Shown here: in pieces, positions 38,201 through 46,925 of the stretch | How positions within the stretch are numbered: position 1 is the stretch's first letter | Layout of the letters: each line of letters starts with the position of its first letter | Source of the DNA: Metellina segmentata | Lineage: Eukaryota; Arthropoda; Arachnida; Araneae; Tetragnathidae | Direction: 5' to 3' | Length of the DNA: 64,000 nucleotides | Assembly (NCBI GenBank): GCA_947359465.1 | Contig: OX375878.1 | Coordinates: 76,428,416 to 76,492,415 of the forward strand | Notes under the pieces: model-generated | Told to the model about the DNA's origin: nothing | Database searches by the model: none | What the model saw: the letters and a program-made list of their open reading frames with translations, nothing else | Translations under genes and position numbers: made by a program

Positions 38201-39208
38201 TGCAAAAAATAAGAGCTGTACAGGTGCTATGTAAGAAAACACCCTCTACCTTAAAAAGCGATTTTTGAAATCATTAAACCGAAAGTAAAATAGCTACTCC
38301 TCATAAAATTTACAATTTTAAATGATTTCTCTACCTTCTAAAGTAGCTAGAGACAATCTGTAACCATCCATCCTGGGAGTTGGGATTGAAAGCTTTTCAA
38401 AACTGGTAGGGGTTCTAGGTCCACTCAAAGCACTGTCCAATCCCTACAAAAGAAATAGAACACTTAAATGATCATATTTTAGGATTAAAAAAAAATTAGA
38501 CATAATTTTTTAAGTATACTCTTAAAAACATTTCAAACATTTAGGTCAATTTTATTTTTAATGCTAGAAATTCTATCCATAAAGAAGCGAGACTCAGATT
38601 CTAGGACAGGTTGCAAGGATCCAGTTAATTTATTGCTTCTCTCTAATCCATTCAGAGAGAAGCAATAATTAACTGGATCCTTGCAACCTGTCCTACGATC
38701 TGAGTCTTATTTCTTTATAGAACCTTTTAGCAAAAAATTCGGTCTCATTTAGGTTTTTAACCGACAATGAATACAATCGCAAGGGAGAGGTTAGCAAATT
38801 GTTTAAGAAAACTCCAAATTTTAAAGGATTATCTTAAAAACCAAGCCATATTTTCAGAAACTTAAAAAAATTTACAAATGATGTAAAAAACTAGATGATG
38901 ATACCAATAACTAAAATTTTTATTTACGGATTCGAATAAGTTATTGAATATTTTAAAAACTAGATGCAGATAATATACAAATCATAATGAATGTTTTGAA
39001 AGCTATAGGAAATGGAAATAAAAGTTGTCAGCTTAATCGATAATCACCCGCATAAAAAAGATATGGTACTCTCATAATGATTCTTCAAACTTTGAGAACT
39101 CAAAAACTAAACTAAAATACAAGAAATATTAAAACCCCAATGAACAGAACGAAAAGTCGAACTTTTTTTGACAATTGAACACTGAAAAATTACCACCAAC
39201 CCAGCCAT
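18410..39208 (-). CDS. pico: MRL-family adaptor (Mig-10/RIAM/Lamellipodin), spliced gene
   Basis: Joined minus-strand exons: 39194-39208 (tentative start), 38335-38443, 37385-37863, 36840-36908, 35425-35502, 33275-33434, 31431-31552, 31270-31344, 30784-30921, 30253-30363, 21055-21156, 18410-20215. Introns are GT-AG and phases agree, giving about 1087 residues. The order is an amphipathic helix (about 46-62, [17 protein letters not shown]) like the talin-binding sites of RIAM and lamellipodin, a coiled coil (225-250), an RA domain (about 251-344), a PH domain (about 378-486), and a serine- and proline-rich tail. MRL proteins bind Ras or Rap GTPases and phosphoinositides at the membrane and recruit Ena/VASP to drive actin assembly. 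RA-PH order and proline-rich tail identify the family; choosing the pico orthologue among MRL genes is inference. The true N-terminus may lie in upstream exons. Confidence 0.9.
20216..21054 (-). other. MRL gene intron 11, plain AT-rich
   Basis: AT-rich intron with no repeat or coding relic that I can identify. Confidence 0.6.
21055..21156 (-). CDS. pico: MRL gene exon 11, PH domain C-terminal helix
   Basis: 102 nt, phase 0. It encodes [20 protein letters not shown] then [14 protein letters not shown], the last strand and C-terminal helix of the PH domain with its conserved tryptophan. A 9.1-kb intron full of transposons separates it from exon 10. Confidence 0.95.
21710..22140. mobile_element. 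Possible pogo/Tigger-type MITE inside hAT copy B
   Basis: The right end reads as CAGTCCAAAATCCGGAATCC on the minus strand, resembling the CAGTC-plus-CCGGA termini of pogo/Tigger elements. A related AATATTCGGAATTG segment lies near 21750. The left boundary is uncertain. Confidence 0.35.
22195..23150 (-). pseudogene. hAT transposase remains, minus strand
   Basis: Reading right to left: about 23110-23055 encodes [18 protein letters not shown], the RWLxL motif of hAT transposases, then a stop. A frame follows at 22787-23047 ([15 protein letters not shown] and onward), then one at 22532-22783, and then [20 protein letters not shown] before the inserted repeat at 22268-22376. Frame breaks and stops make this non-functional. 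Parts of the same region survive in copy A at 13610-14175. Confidence 0.7.
22268..22376. repeat. Short dispersed repeat inserted in the hAT transposase
   Basis: Shares the order GAGTGAACC, AGTTGCGGATT, TTCCGGAGCACTTGGCAACT with 13323-13415, where it lies between the two copies of a direct duplication. It interrupts the transposase remnant. Confidence 0.6.
23440..24290. other. GC-richer block of unknown origin inside hAT copy B
   Basis: Clearly higher in GC than its surroundings and unlike the transposase. On the minus strand from about 23660 to 23470, one frame reads [52 protein letters not shown], without stops. On the plus strand near 23950 a frame begins [19 protein letters not shown]. 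Both look like decayed protein-coding sequence. I recognise neither. This may be captured host sequence or part of the element. Confidence 0.35.
24900..25420. repeat. Tandemly duplicated MITE-like unit
   Basis: Two direct copies about 280 bp apart share TGATTTTCTTTTAATA-like and ATTTTCACAxxAGATTGTAACG-like sequence (near 25055-25125 and 25335-25400). The unit is also related to 12455-12600 inside the palindromic element: both contain AAAATTTCAAC, TTTGAAATCTGCG and GATTTTCTTTAAATAAA. Confidence 0.5.
25460..25605. repeat. Inverted repeat with GGTGTTGGTT ends
   Basis: GGTGTTGGTTAGCGAGGCAA near 25477 is inverted at about 25580-25605 (TTGCGAAGCAAACCAACACC). A second palindrome, TTTGGTTTGCTTTGCAAACC, sits between them. 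A fold-back element or terminus pair; superfamily unknown. Confidence 0.5.
26044..26312 (+). repeat. Possible 5' LTR of the copia-type element
   Basis: Starts TGTTGTATCATTG and ends TTCA, and is followed two bases later by TTGGTAGCAGAAGAGC, similar to the TGGTATCAGAGC primer-binding site used by many Ty1/copia elements. No second copy was found downstream, so the boundaries rest on these motifs alone. Confidence 0.35.
26313..28510 (+). mobile_element. Degenerate Ty1/copia retrotransposon
   Basis: Broken gag-pol fragments on the plus strand. Near 26740-26870 are protease-end motifs ([20 protein letters not shown] and LCVSKLG). Near 27050-27110 is [11 protein letters not shown]. At 27178-27280 is the integrase core with [13 protein letters not shown]. 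Near 27870-27950 is [20 protein letters not shown], matching the integrase signature TPxQNGxxERxNRTL. At 28150-28260 are [14 protein letters not shown] and SDIIFD, the block after integrase. Reverse transcriptase, RNase H and the 3' LTR are missing. It is oriented opposite to the host gene. Confidence 0.8.
27280..27855. mobile_element. Small DNA transposon nested in the copia integrase
   Basis: About 576 bp beginning GGGTTCCTATTTTATTTC and ending GACTTGTGGGAACCCCC. Its removal would rejoin the integrase sequence. It is flanked by imperfect octamers ATCAAACA (27272-27279) and ATCAAAAA (27856-27863). The right end contains CCTGACAGTTCCAGGTTTTC, a motif common in hAT-like non-autonomous repeats of many animals. 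Confidence 0.65.
28511..30252 (-). other. MRL intron 10, remaining AT-rich part
   Basis: AT-rich sequence with no coding relic recognised; short frames such as 28611-28814 resemble nothing known. Confidence 0.5.
30253..30363 (-). CDS. pico: MRL gene exon 10, PH domain middle
   Basis: 111 nt, phase 0. It encodes [20 protein letters not shown] then [17 protein letters not shown]. The [17 protein letters not shown] block is nearly invariant in MRL family members. Confidence 0.95.
30784..30921 (-). CDS. pico: MRL gene exon 9, PH domain start
   Basis: 138 nt, phase 0. It contains [20 protein letters not shown] then [12 protein letters not shown]. The KKxWKKxxFVLRxSGIYY pattern forms the first strands of the phosphoinositide-binding PH domain, with the basic residues placed as in other MRL proteins. 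Confidence 0.95.
31270..31344 (-). CDS. pico: MRL gene exon 8, RA-PH linker
   Basis: 75 nt, phase 0. It encodes [20 protein letters not shown] then TTLLE. This is the acidic linker between RA and PH modules, which MRL structures show packing against both. Confidence 0.85.
31431..31552 (-). CDS. pico: MRL gene exon 7, Ras-association domain, second part
   Basis: 122 nt, phase 1 to 0. It reads [20 protein letters not shown] followed by [17 protein letters not shown]. The ERxxEDHExVVENLLxW motif is the most conserved stretch of the MRL RA domain. Confidence 0.95.
31553..33274 (-). other. MRL intron 6, no gene seen
   Basis: A GC-richer block around 31900-32300 contains plus-strand frames of 74 and 94 codons with no recognisable similarity; possibly an old repeat. 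The rest is AT-rich. Confidence 0.4.
33275..33434 (-). CDS. pico: MRL gene exon 6, Ras-association domain, first part
   Basis: 160 nt, phase 0 to 1. It begins [20 protein letters not shown], continues [20 protein letters not shown], and ends with [13 protein letters not shown]. The [11 protein letters not shown] and [10 protein letters not shown] signatures are typical of the MRL and Grb7/10/14 type of RA domain. Confidence 0.95.
33435..35424 (-). other. MRL intron 5, no gene seen
   Basis: Contains overlapping short frames at 34430-35032 on both strands, of low complexity. A slightly GC-richer block at 34395-34730 may be an unclassified repeat. Confidence 0.4.
35425..35502 (-). CDS. pico: MRL gene exon 5, coiled coil before RA domain
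   Basis: 78 nt, phase 0. It encodes [20 protein letters not shown] followed by EASVKK. This matches the charged helix found directly before the RA domain in MRL proteins, thought to help RA-PH dimerise. Confidence 0.9.
35949..35970. repeat. Poly-A tract in the MRL intron
   Basis: A long A run within intron 4; on the transcribed strand it is a T tract. Confidence 0.8.
36840..36908 (-). CDS. pico: MRL gene exon 4
   Basis: 69 nt, phase 0, donor GTAAGT. It encodes [18 protein letters not shown] then ENSPP: a short helix and the start of the region that leads into the coiled coil. Confidence 0.8.
37385..37863 (-). CDS. pico: MRL gene exon 3
   Basis: 479 nt, phase 1 to 0, with acceptor TTTCAG and donor GTAAGA. 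It starts with the helix [20 protein letters not shown], like the DLDALMADLCSIEQEL block of lamellipodin. A basic, serine-rich linker follows ([11 protein letters not shown]), then a long serine-rich acidic segment ([20 protein letters not shown]). These linkers are probably phosphorylated and disordered. Confidence 0.9.
38335..38443 (-). CDS. pico: MRL gene exon 2
   Basis: Acceptor TTTTGTAG, donor GTAGAG, 109 nt, phase 0 to 1. It encodes [20 protein letters not shown] then [16 protein letters not shown]. The YRLSLATLE stretch aligns with YRFSIYNLNEAL of vertebrate lamellipodin, just before the second leucine-rich helix. Confidence 0.75.
38573..38720. repeat. Long snapback hairpin in the first MRL intron
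   Basis: Left arm (about 38573-38643) and right arm (about 38653-38720) are inverted copies with few mismatches, sharing GGACAGGTTGCAAGGATCCA followed by GTTAAT, and GCTTCTCTCT against AGAGAGAAGC. The loop is about 9 bp. Transcribed in the intron, it would fold into a stem of roughly 65-70 bp. No coding content. Confidence 0.85.
39194..39208 (-). CDS. pico: MRL gene, candidate first coding exon
   Basis: The sequence GTGCAATGG gives a good start context. It encodes only MAGLV before a GTAATT donor, and it joins in phase with the next exon, whose own upstream frame is closed by a TAG. The frame upstream of the ATG stays open for about 18 codons. Vertebrate relatives carry a first talin-binding helix upstream that I could not find here, so another start exon or promoter may exist. 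An internal ATG at 38369-38371 is a fallback start. Confidence 0.35.
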
Positions 39209-41635
39209 TGCACTTTTCGGACCTCTAATTCTCAGTTCATTTGGAAAGCAGCCAGAGATCAGTCAAGTTAAAAGTTCATGGGCCCCAGAAGGGTGCTGCT
39301 TCTAATTTAGACGCTTCCTTCGATCTCTCAAATTTGTGCAAGATGAAACTAGTTTGAAAAAAAAGAGTACGAGTCAAGTTTAAAGCACTACAGCGATGTT
39401 GATGACTTGTAATTCGAAGATACAGTGATAAAATATCACCAATCATTTAGTGTTAAAATAAATAAACGGATTGAACATTGAATCTCAAATAAAATGGAAA
39501 GCAAGACATTCTTCAGATGACAATTTTTTTTACCTAGAGATCATATTTTTTGATCGTGTACAAAAACGAAACTTTTGCCAAAAATGTGAGACAACTCATT
39601 TTAAAATTAAAAGCACGGAATATTTATAAGAAGTCTTGTATGGATGGATTTTGTGGTATTTAACAAAGATGTAACATTTGAAGAAATATTAAGAATTTTC
39701 AATTGGTCACATTATATCCAGAAAAGCGCACAAATGAAATTGGCACTAAAAAATACGACACTATACGAATATAAAAATTCGATTTGAATGGTTGTCGAAC
39801 TTTAATATCGGTTTTATCGTAATTGCAAACCAAAATTCTGACAAAATCAGCACAAGACATAAATCTCAAATCCAGAGAAATATACGTTTTCAAATCTAAA
39901 CGATTCAAAGCGATTTTTTCAGAAGATAATTGTTTAGTGTGTCAGTTTTACCAACAATATACCACTATCACACCACTATCAATGCCATTCTTTGTTTTTA
40001 AAACACTAGGAATGATTAGCCGGATTCAGTATAGGGGATTAAAGTTCAATTAACAACTGAATATTTATTTGCACATAAAGTCCCGAGTTTGTTGAAAAAA
40101 AATAAGTTCACCTATGACGGCTCAACGCTTAAACACGTGCAATGCACTTAATAATTATAGTAGGTAATATAGTATCGAAGCATTGCGAAGCAAGTTGGCG
40201 AATGACGAAAGTGCCTGGCATTTATTTCATTCATCTGCAATACCTTGATGTGAAATGCGTCAAATTTCGCGCCAGGAAACGCCAAAAATTAGCACCAATA
40301 AAAATAAATGCAGGAATAAAATTACGATTTCTCTACCACTCTGATACACCACTGTTACTCTTTCTAGCTAGTCTGTTCTTCCAAATTTTTCTTTCTCAAA
40401 CACGTCTGCTGGACCGTCCTTGACTAGACCACAATAGATCTGAAGAATGCGGGTCAGTACGTCGCCACGCGGTTCAAGATAAACCAGCCCCTTTCAGCAA
40501 TAAGAGCGATATGTACATTTAGATAAGCGCATAGAAAATATGCGAGCTTCATCCTTTTTCAGGAAATGCCTCCTCCCCGTCTGGTAAAAGAATAATTTTC
40601 TTATCGCCTTTGGTATCCCCAGATTTCTTTTCTCGGATAAATTAGGACAATATCGACTTGGGAAGAACACTTTTGTCACCTTCAGTAAAGTTCGAATATC
40701 AATTACTTTGGGATCATGAAATGCACATGTTTCGACCCAAAATTTCAAGGGAAAGTTAAAATCACAAATGTTCATTCCAAATCACATTGATATCCCAACA
40801 CATTTTGCAGCTGTCCTGTCGTATGCGTGAGTACAATAAGATACAAAACACTAATGTAAAATTATCTTTAAATATTAAAAATTTAAGTTTTCATTTTGCA
40901 CCAAAACTTCAAAGGCTTACAAAGGAAATCGTCTCTCAAAATTCGTGACACATTTTGCGGTTTGAAAAACAGGATTATATGTTACTAAGAACTAGAGTTT
41001 TACTAGCAACCCACCACAGTCCTAATGCCATTTTCTTCTACGCTGCAAAACGAATTGAAAGACAAAATATATCAGTGGATCTCTACTATGTATTTCGATT
41101 CAATTTTAGGAAGCGAGATTTTCCTTGTATCAACAAGGGAACAGGACATTTTACTTTAAGTTGTTAACTGTCGTCGATTTTTTGAAAATGTATTTTTATT
41201 AATACTCTTCTATTTTGCTCTTGATACGCGGTTTACAAGTGAAAAATCTAAGATCCAGGATATTAAACTCAGCTTCTAAACAGGGTTCGAAATTAGAGAC
41301 CGTTTCTTAAGAGAGACAATACTCTTCAAAAATTTTTTTCGCTTGTTTGGCGCGAATTCTGATTGATCGAAACCTATTTATTCTTACAGCCTAAATTTTA
41401 ATACTTTCGATAAGCGCACCACGGTCAAGAGTTAAATCATTTTGACTCATCAGTAGCACCGACCCAAAAGTGTCTGATGTTAGAAAGAATATTCCCAAAA
41501 CAGTTTGTACTCATACATTTTCAAAAATTGCAAATTAAGTAATTTCATACAGTATAAAGTGGAATTGTCTGTTCATAAAATGACTACATATACCAAAAGG
41601 ACCTTAAGATCTACCTTGAAAATCCTAATGACCGT
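39209..41635. other. Region upstream of the MRL candidate start
   Basis: Mixed composition without a recognisable gene. It holds an E2F-like TTTCGCGCC at about 40265-40273. Either 5' UTR or promoter sequence for the shorter MRL transcript, or an intron of a longer one. Confidence 0.3.
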
Positions 41636-42375
41636 AAGAGTGGCGTGGAAGTTTGGAAGTCAGCTCAGGTAGACCTCGTTACCTAAACGTGGTTCAAATT
41701 TACGAGGTGTTTCAGATATTTCCATATGGGATCGGCCCTTCGGTTGGAAGAGTAACGGACTAGCAACCGGTGGGTTACGAGTTCGAATGCAACCAAAGAC
41801 AGTCTTGTACAAAGGGGGCTGGTGCATGTTAACCTGTCGAGGTCTCAAATGTCCTCAAGTTGGAGTGGTGTGGAAGTATGGAGAGGGGTGCCAGCTCAGG
41901 AATCTATGAAGAAAACTTTTCCGGCTCAAAACGGACCTAAGGTTGACTGATATCATTGAGCCGGACCACATATCTTCAGCGCACACATTCCGGGGTCGAC
42001 CACGTCCACGCCCTATCGTGTTCATCCTGGGCAGATAAGGGTTTTTCGGACGGCGTGTCACTAGACCCACTTCTAATATTTATCATTAGAGGCTTTCCCT
42101 AGCTTCGGCTAATCCGCTGTGGGTTTTCAGTAACTCGGTACGGAGGGGTCTGCTTCCATTCGAAGGAAGGAAGGTGCCAGCTCAGGCATTGCCTTATCAT
42201 TTGACCTTGGTTCAAAATTGCATGGCATTGTCCTCGGATCCTTCCCTTTGGGTTTGAACCAGGACCCTAGACAATAGTCGGCTCCAGTGCGACGTTAATT
42301 AAAATATTATACCTACCCATCGGAATTAATCTAGGATCGTCGTCAATAGTTCATTGTGTTGCCCCAGTGCGACGA
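41636..42375 (+). repeat. SINE family A cluster
   Basis: A tail fragment (41640-41735), then a copy with tRNA-like head (41738-41900; GGTTGGAAGAGTAACGGACT and GAGTTCGAATGC). The body is interrupted by an insertion at 41901-42172 and resumes at 42173 through a GACGTTAATTAA end near 42300. A further tail piece lies at 42328-42375. Confidence 0.75.
41901..42172 (+). mobile_element. Retroposon-like insertion in a SINE, with 14-bp target duplication
   Basis: 272 bp flanked by the identical 14-mer GGTGCCAGCTCAGG at 41887-41900 and 42173-42186. It ends in a GAAGGAAGGAA simple repeat, as some retroposons do. It contains the inverted pair CCGGCTCAA and TTGAGCCGG. The family is not recognised. An alternative is an imperfect local duplication of the SINE, but the unrelated 272 bp between argue for insertion. 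Confidence 0.7.
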
Positions 42376-42502
42376 AAAAACAACTACCTAGCCCCACCCT
42401 AGGCAAAAAAAGGCCCTAAAATGTAAAGATCTAGGTGTATGCCTTAGTCGTTGCACTGTTTAAAAATGAACTTAAAATTTTATACAAAAATATTTGTGTT
42501 GG

Positions 42503-42915
42503 CTAGGTTTTATGACGTAAGGGCCGTATTTGGCCAAACACAAGAACACAAATTTTCAAGTAAATGGAAGATAGGTCGTCGTGAATTAGCGTCGCATTGG
42601 ATTAACACAACGGGCTATTAATCCCAAAATGAAAGGTCTGAGTAAAGGTCCTTGAGATTTGAACCAAGGTCAGATGACGAGGTCCACTTAGCTGGCACCA
42701 CTCTCCGAACTTCGCAATGACAGATTTCACGGGCACCAGCCCAAATCAACACGATGGTCTTTGTTTGGATCCAGTTTTGAACTCGTTACCCTCCGGTTGC
42801 TGATCGGCTACTCTTCGAAGTAAATGACTATACACACATAAATGAAGTTTTCCTAACACAATAACAGGAATCGAACCAACGCCGCCTAGAAAATCACAGG
42901 TTTCCAAAATAGTAG
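42503..42915 (-). repeat. SINE family B, interrupted
   Basis: The left part has the family tail (GTAAGGGCCGTATTTGGCC, then AAACACAAGA). After the nested SINE, the right part has CAGGAATCGAACC, a B box on the minus strand belonging to the tRNA-like head. The two parts would be continuous without 42567-42826. Confidence 0.7.
42567..42817 (-). repeat. SINE family A nested in SINE family B
   Basis: Reverse-oriented family A copy flanked by the 9-bp direct repeat AAGTAAATG (42558-42566 and 42818-42826), consistent with LINE-mediated insertion. It contains the tail (ACAACGGGCTATT), body (GGTCAGATGACGAGGTCCAC) and a diverged head near 42770-42815. Confidence 0.8.
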
Positions 42916-42937
42916 ACAACCCCACTAAGTTATAACT

Positions 42938-43012
42938 GCCGGTCTGGTAGCAGAATGGTAAGAAAGCTTGTGCCATCGGTTCAACAGACTGGGTTCGAAG
43001 GCCGGTCTGAGC
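42938..43012 (+). repeat. tRNA-like SINE head
   Basis: Contains the A-box-like CTGGTAGCAGAATGGTAAG and the B-box-like GGGTTCGAAGGCC, and the pairing ends GCCGGTCTG and GGCCGGTC. The anticodon arm is poorly formed, so this is more likely a SINE head than a working tRNA gene. Confidence 0.5.
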
Positions 43013-43867
43013 ATGAATGTTCGTCGCGTCCCATCCTCGTGTAGCAAAAATCGACGAAAAGAGACGTTAACATACCTCCGAAAAAATGCTCGTTCTTGGG
43101 CATCGACATTAGAATTTCTGTTCCAAAAATTTCCAACTATTTTTAAATTGCCTTCTCTTGTCCCCGATAAATTTTTGGTTTGCGATAGACAAAATATCGG
43201 TTATTCTTTTGAATGCAGATGTCGCTTGTTTGAAGGCAGTTACCTTAAACTGAATTGGTAGTATTTGGGTGTCTCGAAAGCGTGTTGGAAGTAATTCCCT
43301 TTTCAAACAGTTAAAACCGTATTTGGTATTTTTTTTTTTTTTTGGATTAAGTAACAATGAGTTTTTTAGTTCCAATGAGCGTTTTTCTCGCGATCTATCG
43401 TGATTATTAAAAGCTGTACTTTCAGAAACTGAAGTATCCAGCACTTCATCTTACAATTTGTATAAAAGTAGACCTTTCACATAGACGAAATCTTATCTCA
43501 CGTTTTATTGGAAAAATAAAATCCATAATCTCATAGCACTAAACTTAAATTTTAAATGCACGATGAATAAAGGATGATACAGAAGGCTAATTATAAGCAC
43601 AAAATTTCTTTAAATGAAAAAGTGGTGCAAAAACGTAATATGTTAATCCAAAATCAAGAAATCAGAATCCTTCTAATTACAATATCACATGTGATGATAT
43701 TGCAGGACGCAGCTGCGTAGTAACCCCTCTCAACTGCCCCCCCCCCATGAAAAAATCTGGTGTGATACACTTTCCTGTTTACAATTTCCAGATGGGATTT
43801 TGAAGGACAAAGTGTGGTTGGTCGAACGTTATGAAGTTGCTGAAAGCTCACATCCAGATAAAATACA

Positions 43868-43948
43868 TATCGCACCCCGGCAAGAATAGTGACAAGTCAA
43901 AATATAAAAAATTTCATGTTTTGTCCTTTTTCTTGCCGTGGTGCGATA
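43868..43948. mobile_element. Very short palindromic element (81 bp)
   Basis: Ends are inverted copies of TATCGCACCCCGGCAAGAA with one mismatch, separated by a 43-bp AT-rich loop. It looks like a minimal MITE or fold-back repeat; no clear target duplication beyond TA. Confidence 0.5.
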
Positions 43949-45369
43949 TAATGTACTACTTTGCAAATAGCTAAATTTAATTTCAGGTATTTTCATTTGG
44001 TTTGGCTCATGGAGCTTGCATTCTTTCAAATTAGCCTTTCACATCTTTACACATCCGAACTAATTTCATTTTGTTGCACTATTTTTGGTAGGGACTACAT
44101 AGAAATATTCTTCAGAGACATGATACTTAAAACATGTATCAATCAGATCAGTGTCGCACAAATTAGAAATAGTTAATTAAAATGGTTGAAAACCTATAAA
44201 AATACCAATATTTGAATTTACTCTAGGAACAAAATATTCTATCCTCCATATGAAAACTCTGTTTTATTATCATTTTAGTACGAAATAAAGGTCAAAGGTC
44301 AGTATTATAATTAAGGTATTTGATTAAACCACATAGTAAGAAACTGCTTCTGCATAAATTACAGAAGAACAAGATATTTAAAAATAATTAATTTATGCAA
44401 ACATTTACGTTCGAAAAAATGGGGATGAGAGCTGTATTTAATAGAATGCTCACAGTTGAATTATTTAGTGTGAAAGTTATTTTCCGAATATTTCTAGTCT
44501 GACTGAGTACTGAAAAGTAACATGCATATATCAAATATCGGCAGCACTATGTCCATATTGTGACTAAAACACCATATTCTTATCCTGATGACAATTTATA
44601 AACAAATCTTCAGTGTCAAACACAAGTAGGAATAGTGAAATCAAATCTCAAATAGTAACTTAAACCATAAAGGCAATAATTTAAAAAGATTTCCATAAAA
44701 TAAGCATCACAGCAGATTAATACTATGAATTTATTAATCAGTTTTGCCGATTTTAAGACAAAAAGAAACATATAACTCAATTATTCAAAGAACGTGGTTT
44801 TATATTAACCTTTTTAATAAAATATGCAGATAAAGGAATAATAAAATAAGCAGAAAAAAGTATTATTTTATATTTTTACCATTCTAACGTTTGACAACGG
44901 CTTATAACTTTTTTTGCTGAATACTTTGAAAACTATAGTCTAAATTTACTTTCATTATTTTTAAAAATTGTATGGTTATATCTGTTTCAACCTTTACAAA
45001 AATATAAATAATCCCACTTCCCCTAATTTACCTTTACATTGTAGTTAGCACTTATATTGTCCACATCACGAAACGACTTCAAAATAATGTTAACTTTCCA
45101 AGGAACAAAATCATAATTCATGGAACAAGAAAGAAACTATCAGAAAGCTAACCATAAGAAAGAGATATTTTCACATTAAATCTTGAGCCTTTATATAAAA
45201 AAATAATGAACAATCGTAATTCTCTCCGCAGCAAAAACTTTTGCATTCAGTGTAACATAATCGAATCAAAACATTTCAGTGAAAAAAAACTTCCAAATAC
45301 CTGGTTTTAAAACGAAATCCATGCGAATCCAAAATAAATAAACCATGTTTGTATATCTTTTTCTTCATT

Positions 45370-45480
45370 TCAAGCAAAAGCCACACTAGCGGTGAACTTT
45401 ACACCATTGCGCATGCGTAAAAAACGAAAGAGGCGCCATTTCTGCTCATATCCAAGGAAGGTAATTTCAATTAGCGAATC
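45370..45480. promoter_or_regulatory. Candidate promoter island with an NRF-1-like palindrome
   Basis: Contains TTGCGCATGCGTAA, one base off the NRF-1 consensus palindrome, and nearby GAGGCGCCATTT. Such motifs cluster at housekeeping promoters in animals. It lies about 6 kb upstream of the candidate MRL start and might drive a longer MRL transcript with a non-coding first exon. This is inference. Confidence 0.25.
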
Positions 45481-46671
45481 ACAAAAATTGATTTTGCCGG
45501 GAACACAACTGACTGTAAATCCTCTTGGGAGCTTAGCAAATGAATGACACTTCACCTTTTATCCATGTAAATAAATTGATGTAATCCACGGGTAATCGAA
45601 CGCTGCCAATCGTCTGGACTACAGCTGTAACACGGGCAGCGTTCGGCGCGCTTGTCATTTCTGTGCTCCGCAAGGCTTTGGAAGAGCACATGGGTACGTT
45701 GGCCCCTCCCCTAATGCTAGATCGGGGATCGACCACACATTGCCGATTCCTTCGAGAAAGGTTGTTCGTAATGTGGAAAGCAAACTGAGAAAATGGAATG
45801 TTTAATTATTTTTGTCGTGATTATAACTTGCACTGTTTTCTGTCAGAAAAACTTGTTTGAGCGATGACACAAACCTTTCGAACCATAAATTAATGCTCTA
45901 ATAAATCGTGCTCTATGGAGAGGTTTTGAATTCACAAAATGAAAATAATTTTTACAATGAATGCCACCAGGGAACTTGAAAATACTATGAAAATCAAATA
46001 AGAAAATTATCTACAAATTTAATTTAAAAAAATGATATTTGGAGAATCCACCAAGATGTCAAAAAATATGGTCGCTTTCTCTTGACTATTCCCCTTTCAG
46101 TGATATTGTTTTCTTGGGGGGTGTGTACAGCTTAATAGTTCTTCCTAATTATCATTTCAATTAAGAAAGATTTTTACTTGTCCTTTAGAATCCATTTTAT
46201 TACACGAGGTTGACGAAAAGTTTTGCAAATCAAACATGAGCTGTCAGACCTCAGTTTTAAAAGCAGCAGGTGGGGATCGAAGCCTTATAAAATCACCACG
46301 TGTCACTTAGAAACATTTCTTGTTAAAACATGGGAAGCGAACGAAGAAGCAAATCAGTGATCTCAAGTGTCATTGCATGTGTGTGTGAATCTCGGAAATT
46401 AATTAACTTTAATTATAAATGCCTGTAGAAAGTACTGTAATAACATAAAGTTAAATAATTAAGAATTTTATCTCCATTTATAGTGACCAATTTAGGTGCT
46501 TTTTTTTAATTTTCTCTATAGTAAACTTTATTTTCTAACCTGAAAATATTAGAAAACGTCGTTAGTTAAATCGATTGAAATACTGGGTCATAGCAATTCA
46601 AAAGGTCAACTTAAAAACCTCGATAGAAAAGTTTCATAAGCCACTACAGTATTCTTTTCCATGGCATTTGG

Positions 46672-46925
46672 TTGGTTAGGTTTAGGATTTTATAGGTCAC
46701 ATTTGGCCGAACTGCGCAAAACGCAAGCAAAGTCAAATAATGGAAATACACACAAGGAAGGTTTTACTAACTCAGAAGAGAGAATTTGTCTTGTGTTTCG
46801 CGCTGCTTGACCAGATATGACGCTTGTGACAAAACAACCAACTAACCAGAAAAGATATTCACCCAGGGTAAGCGACAGGAATTGAACATGTACCGCTACA
46901 ACTCGTAGGTTGGTAGCGATGGACG
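46672..46925 (-). repeat. SINE family B copy
   Basis: Tail (GTCACATTTGGCCGAACTGC), AT-rich body, then ACAGGAATTGAACATGTACC, the B box of the tRNA-like head on the minus strand. The same layout appears at 60706-60905 and 60952-61125. Confidence 0.65.

Larger units (their letters stand above)
43013..46670. other. Intergenic sequence, no gene seen
   Basis: AT-rich with a few GC-richer islands. Short frames only. It includes the small hairpin element at 43868-43948 and a CpG-richer island at 45370-45760. Confidence 0.4.
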
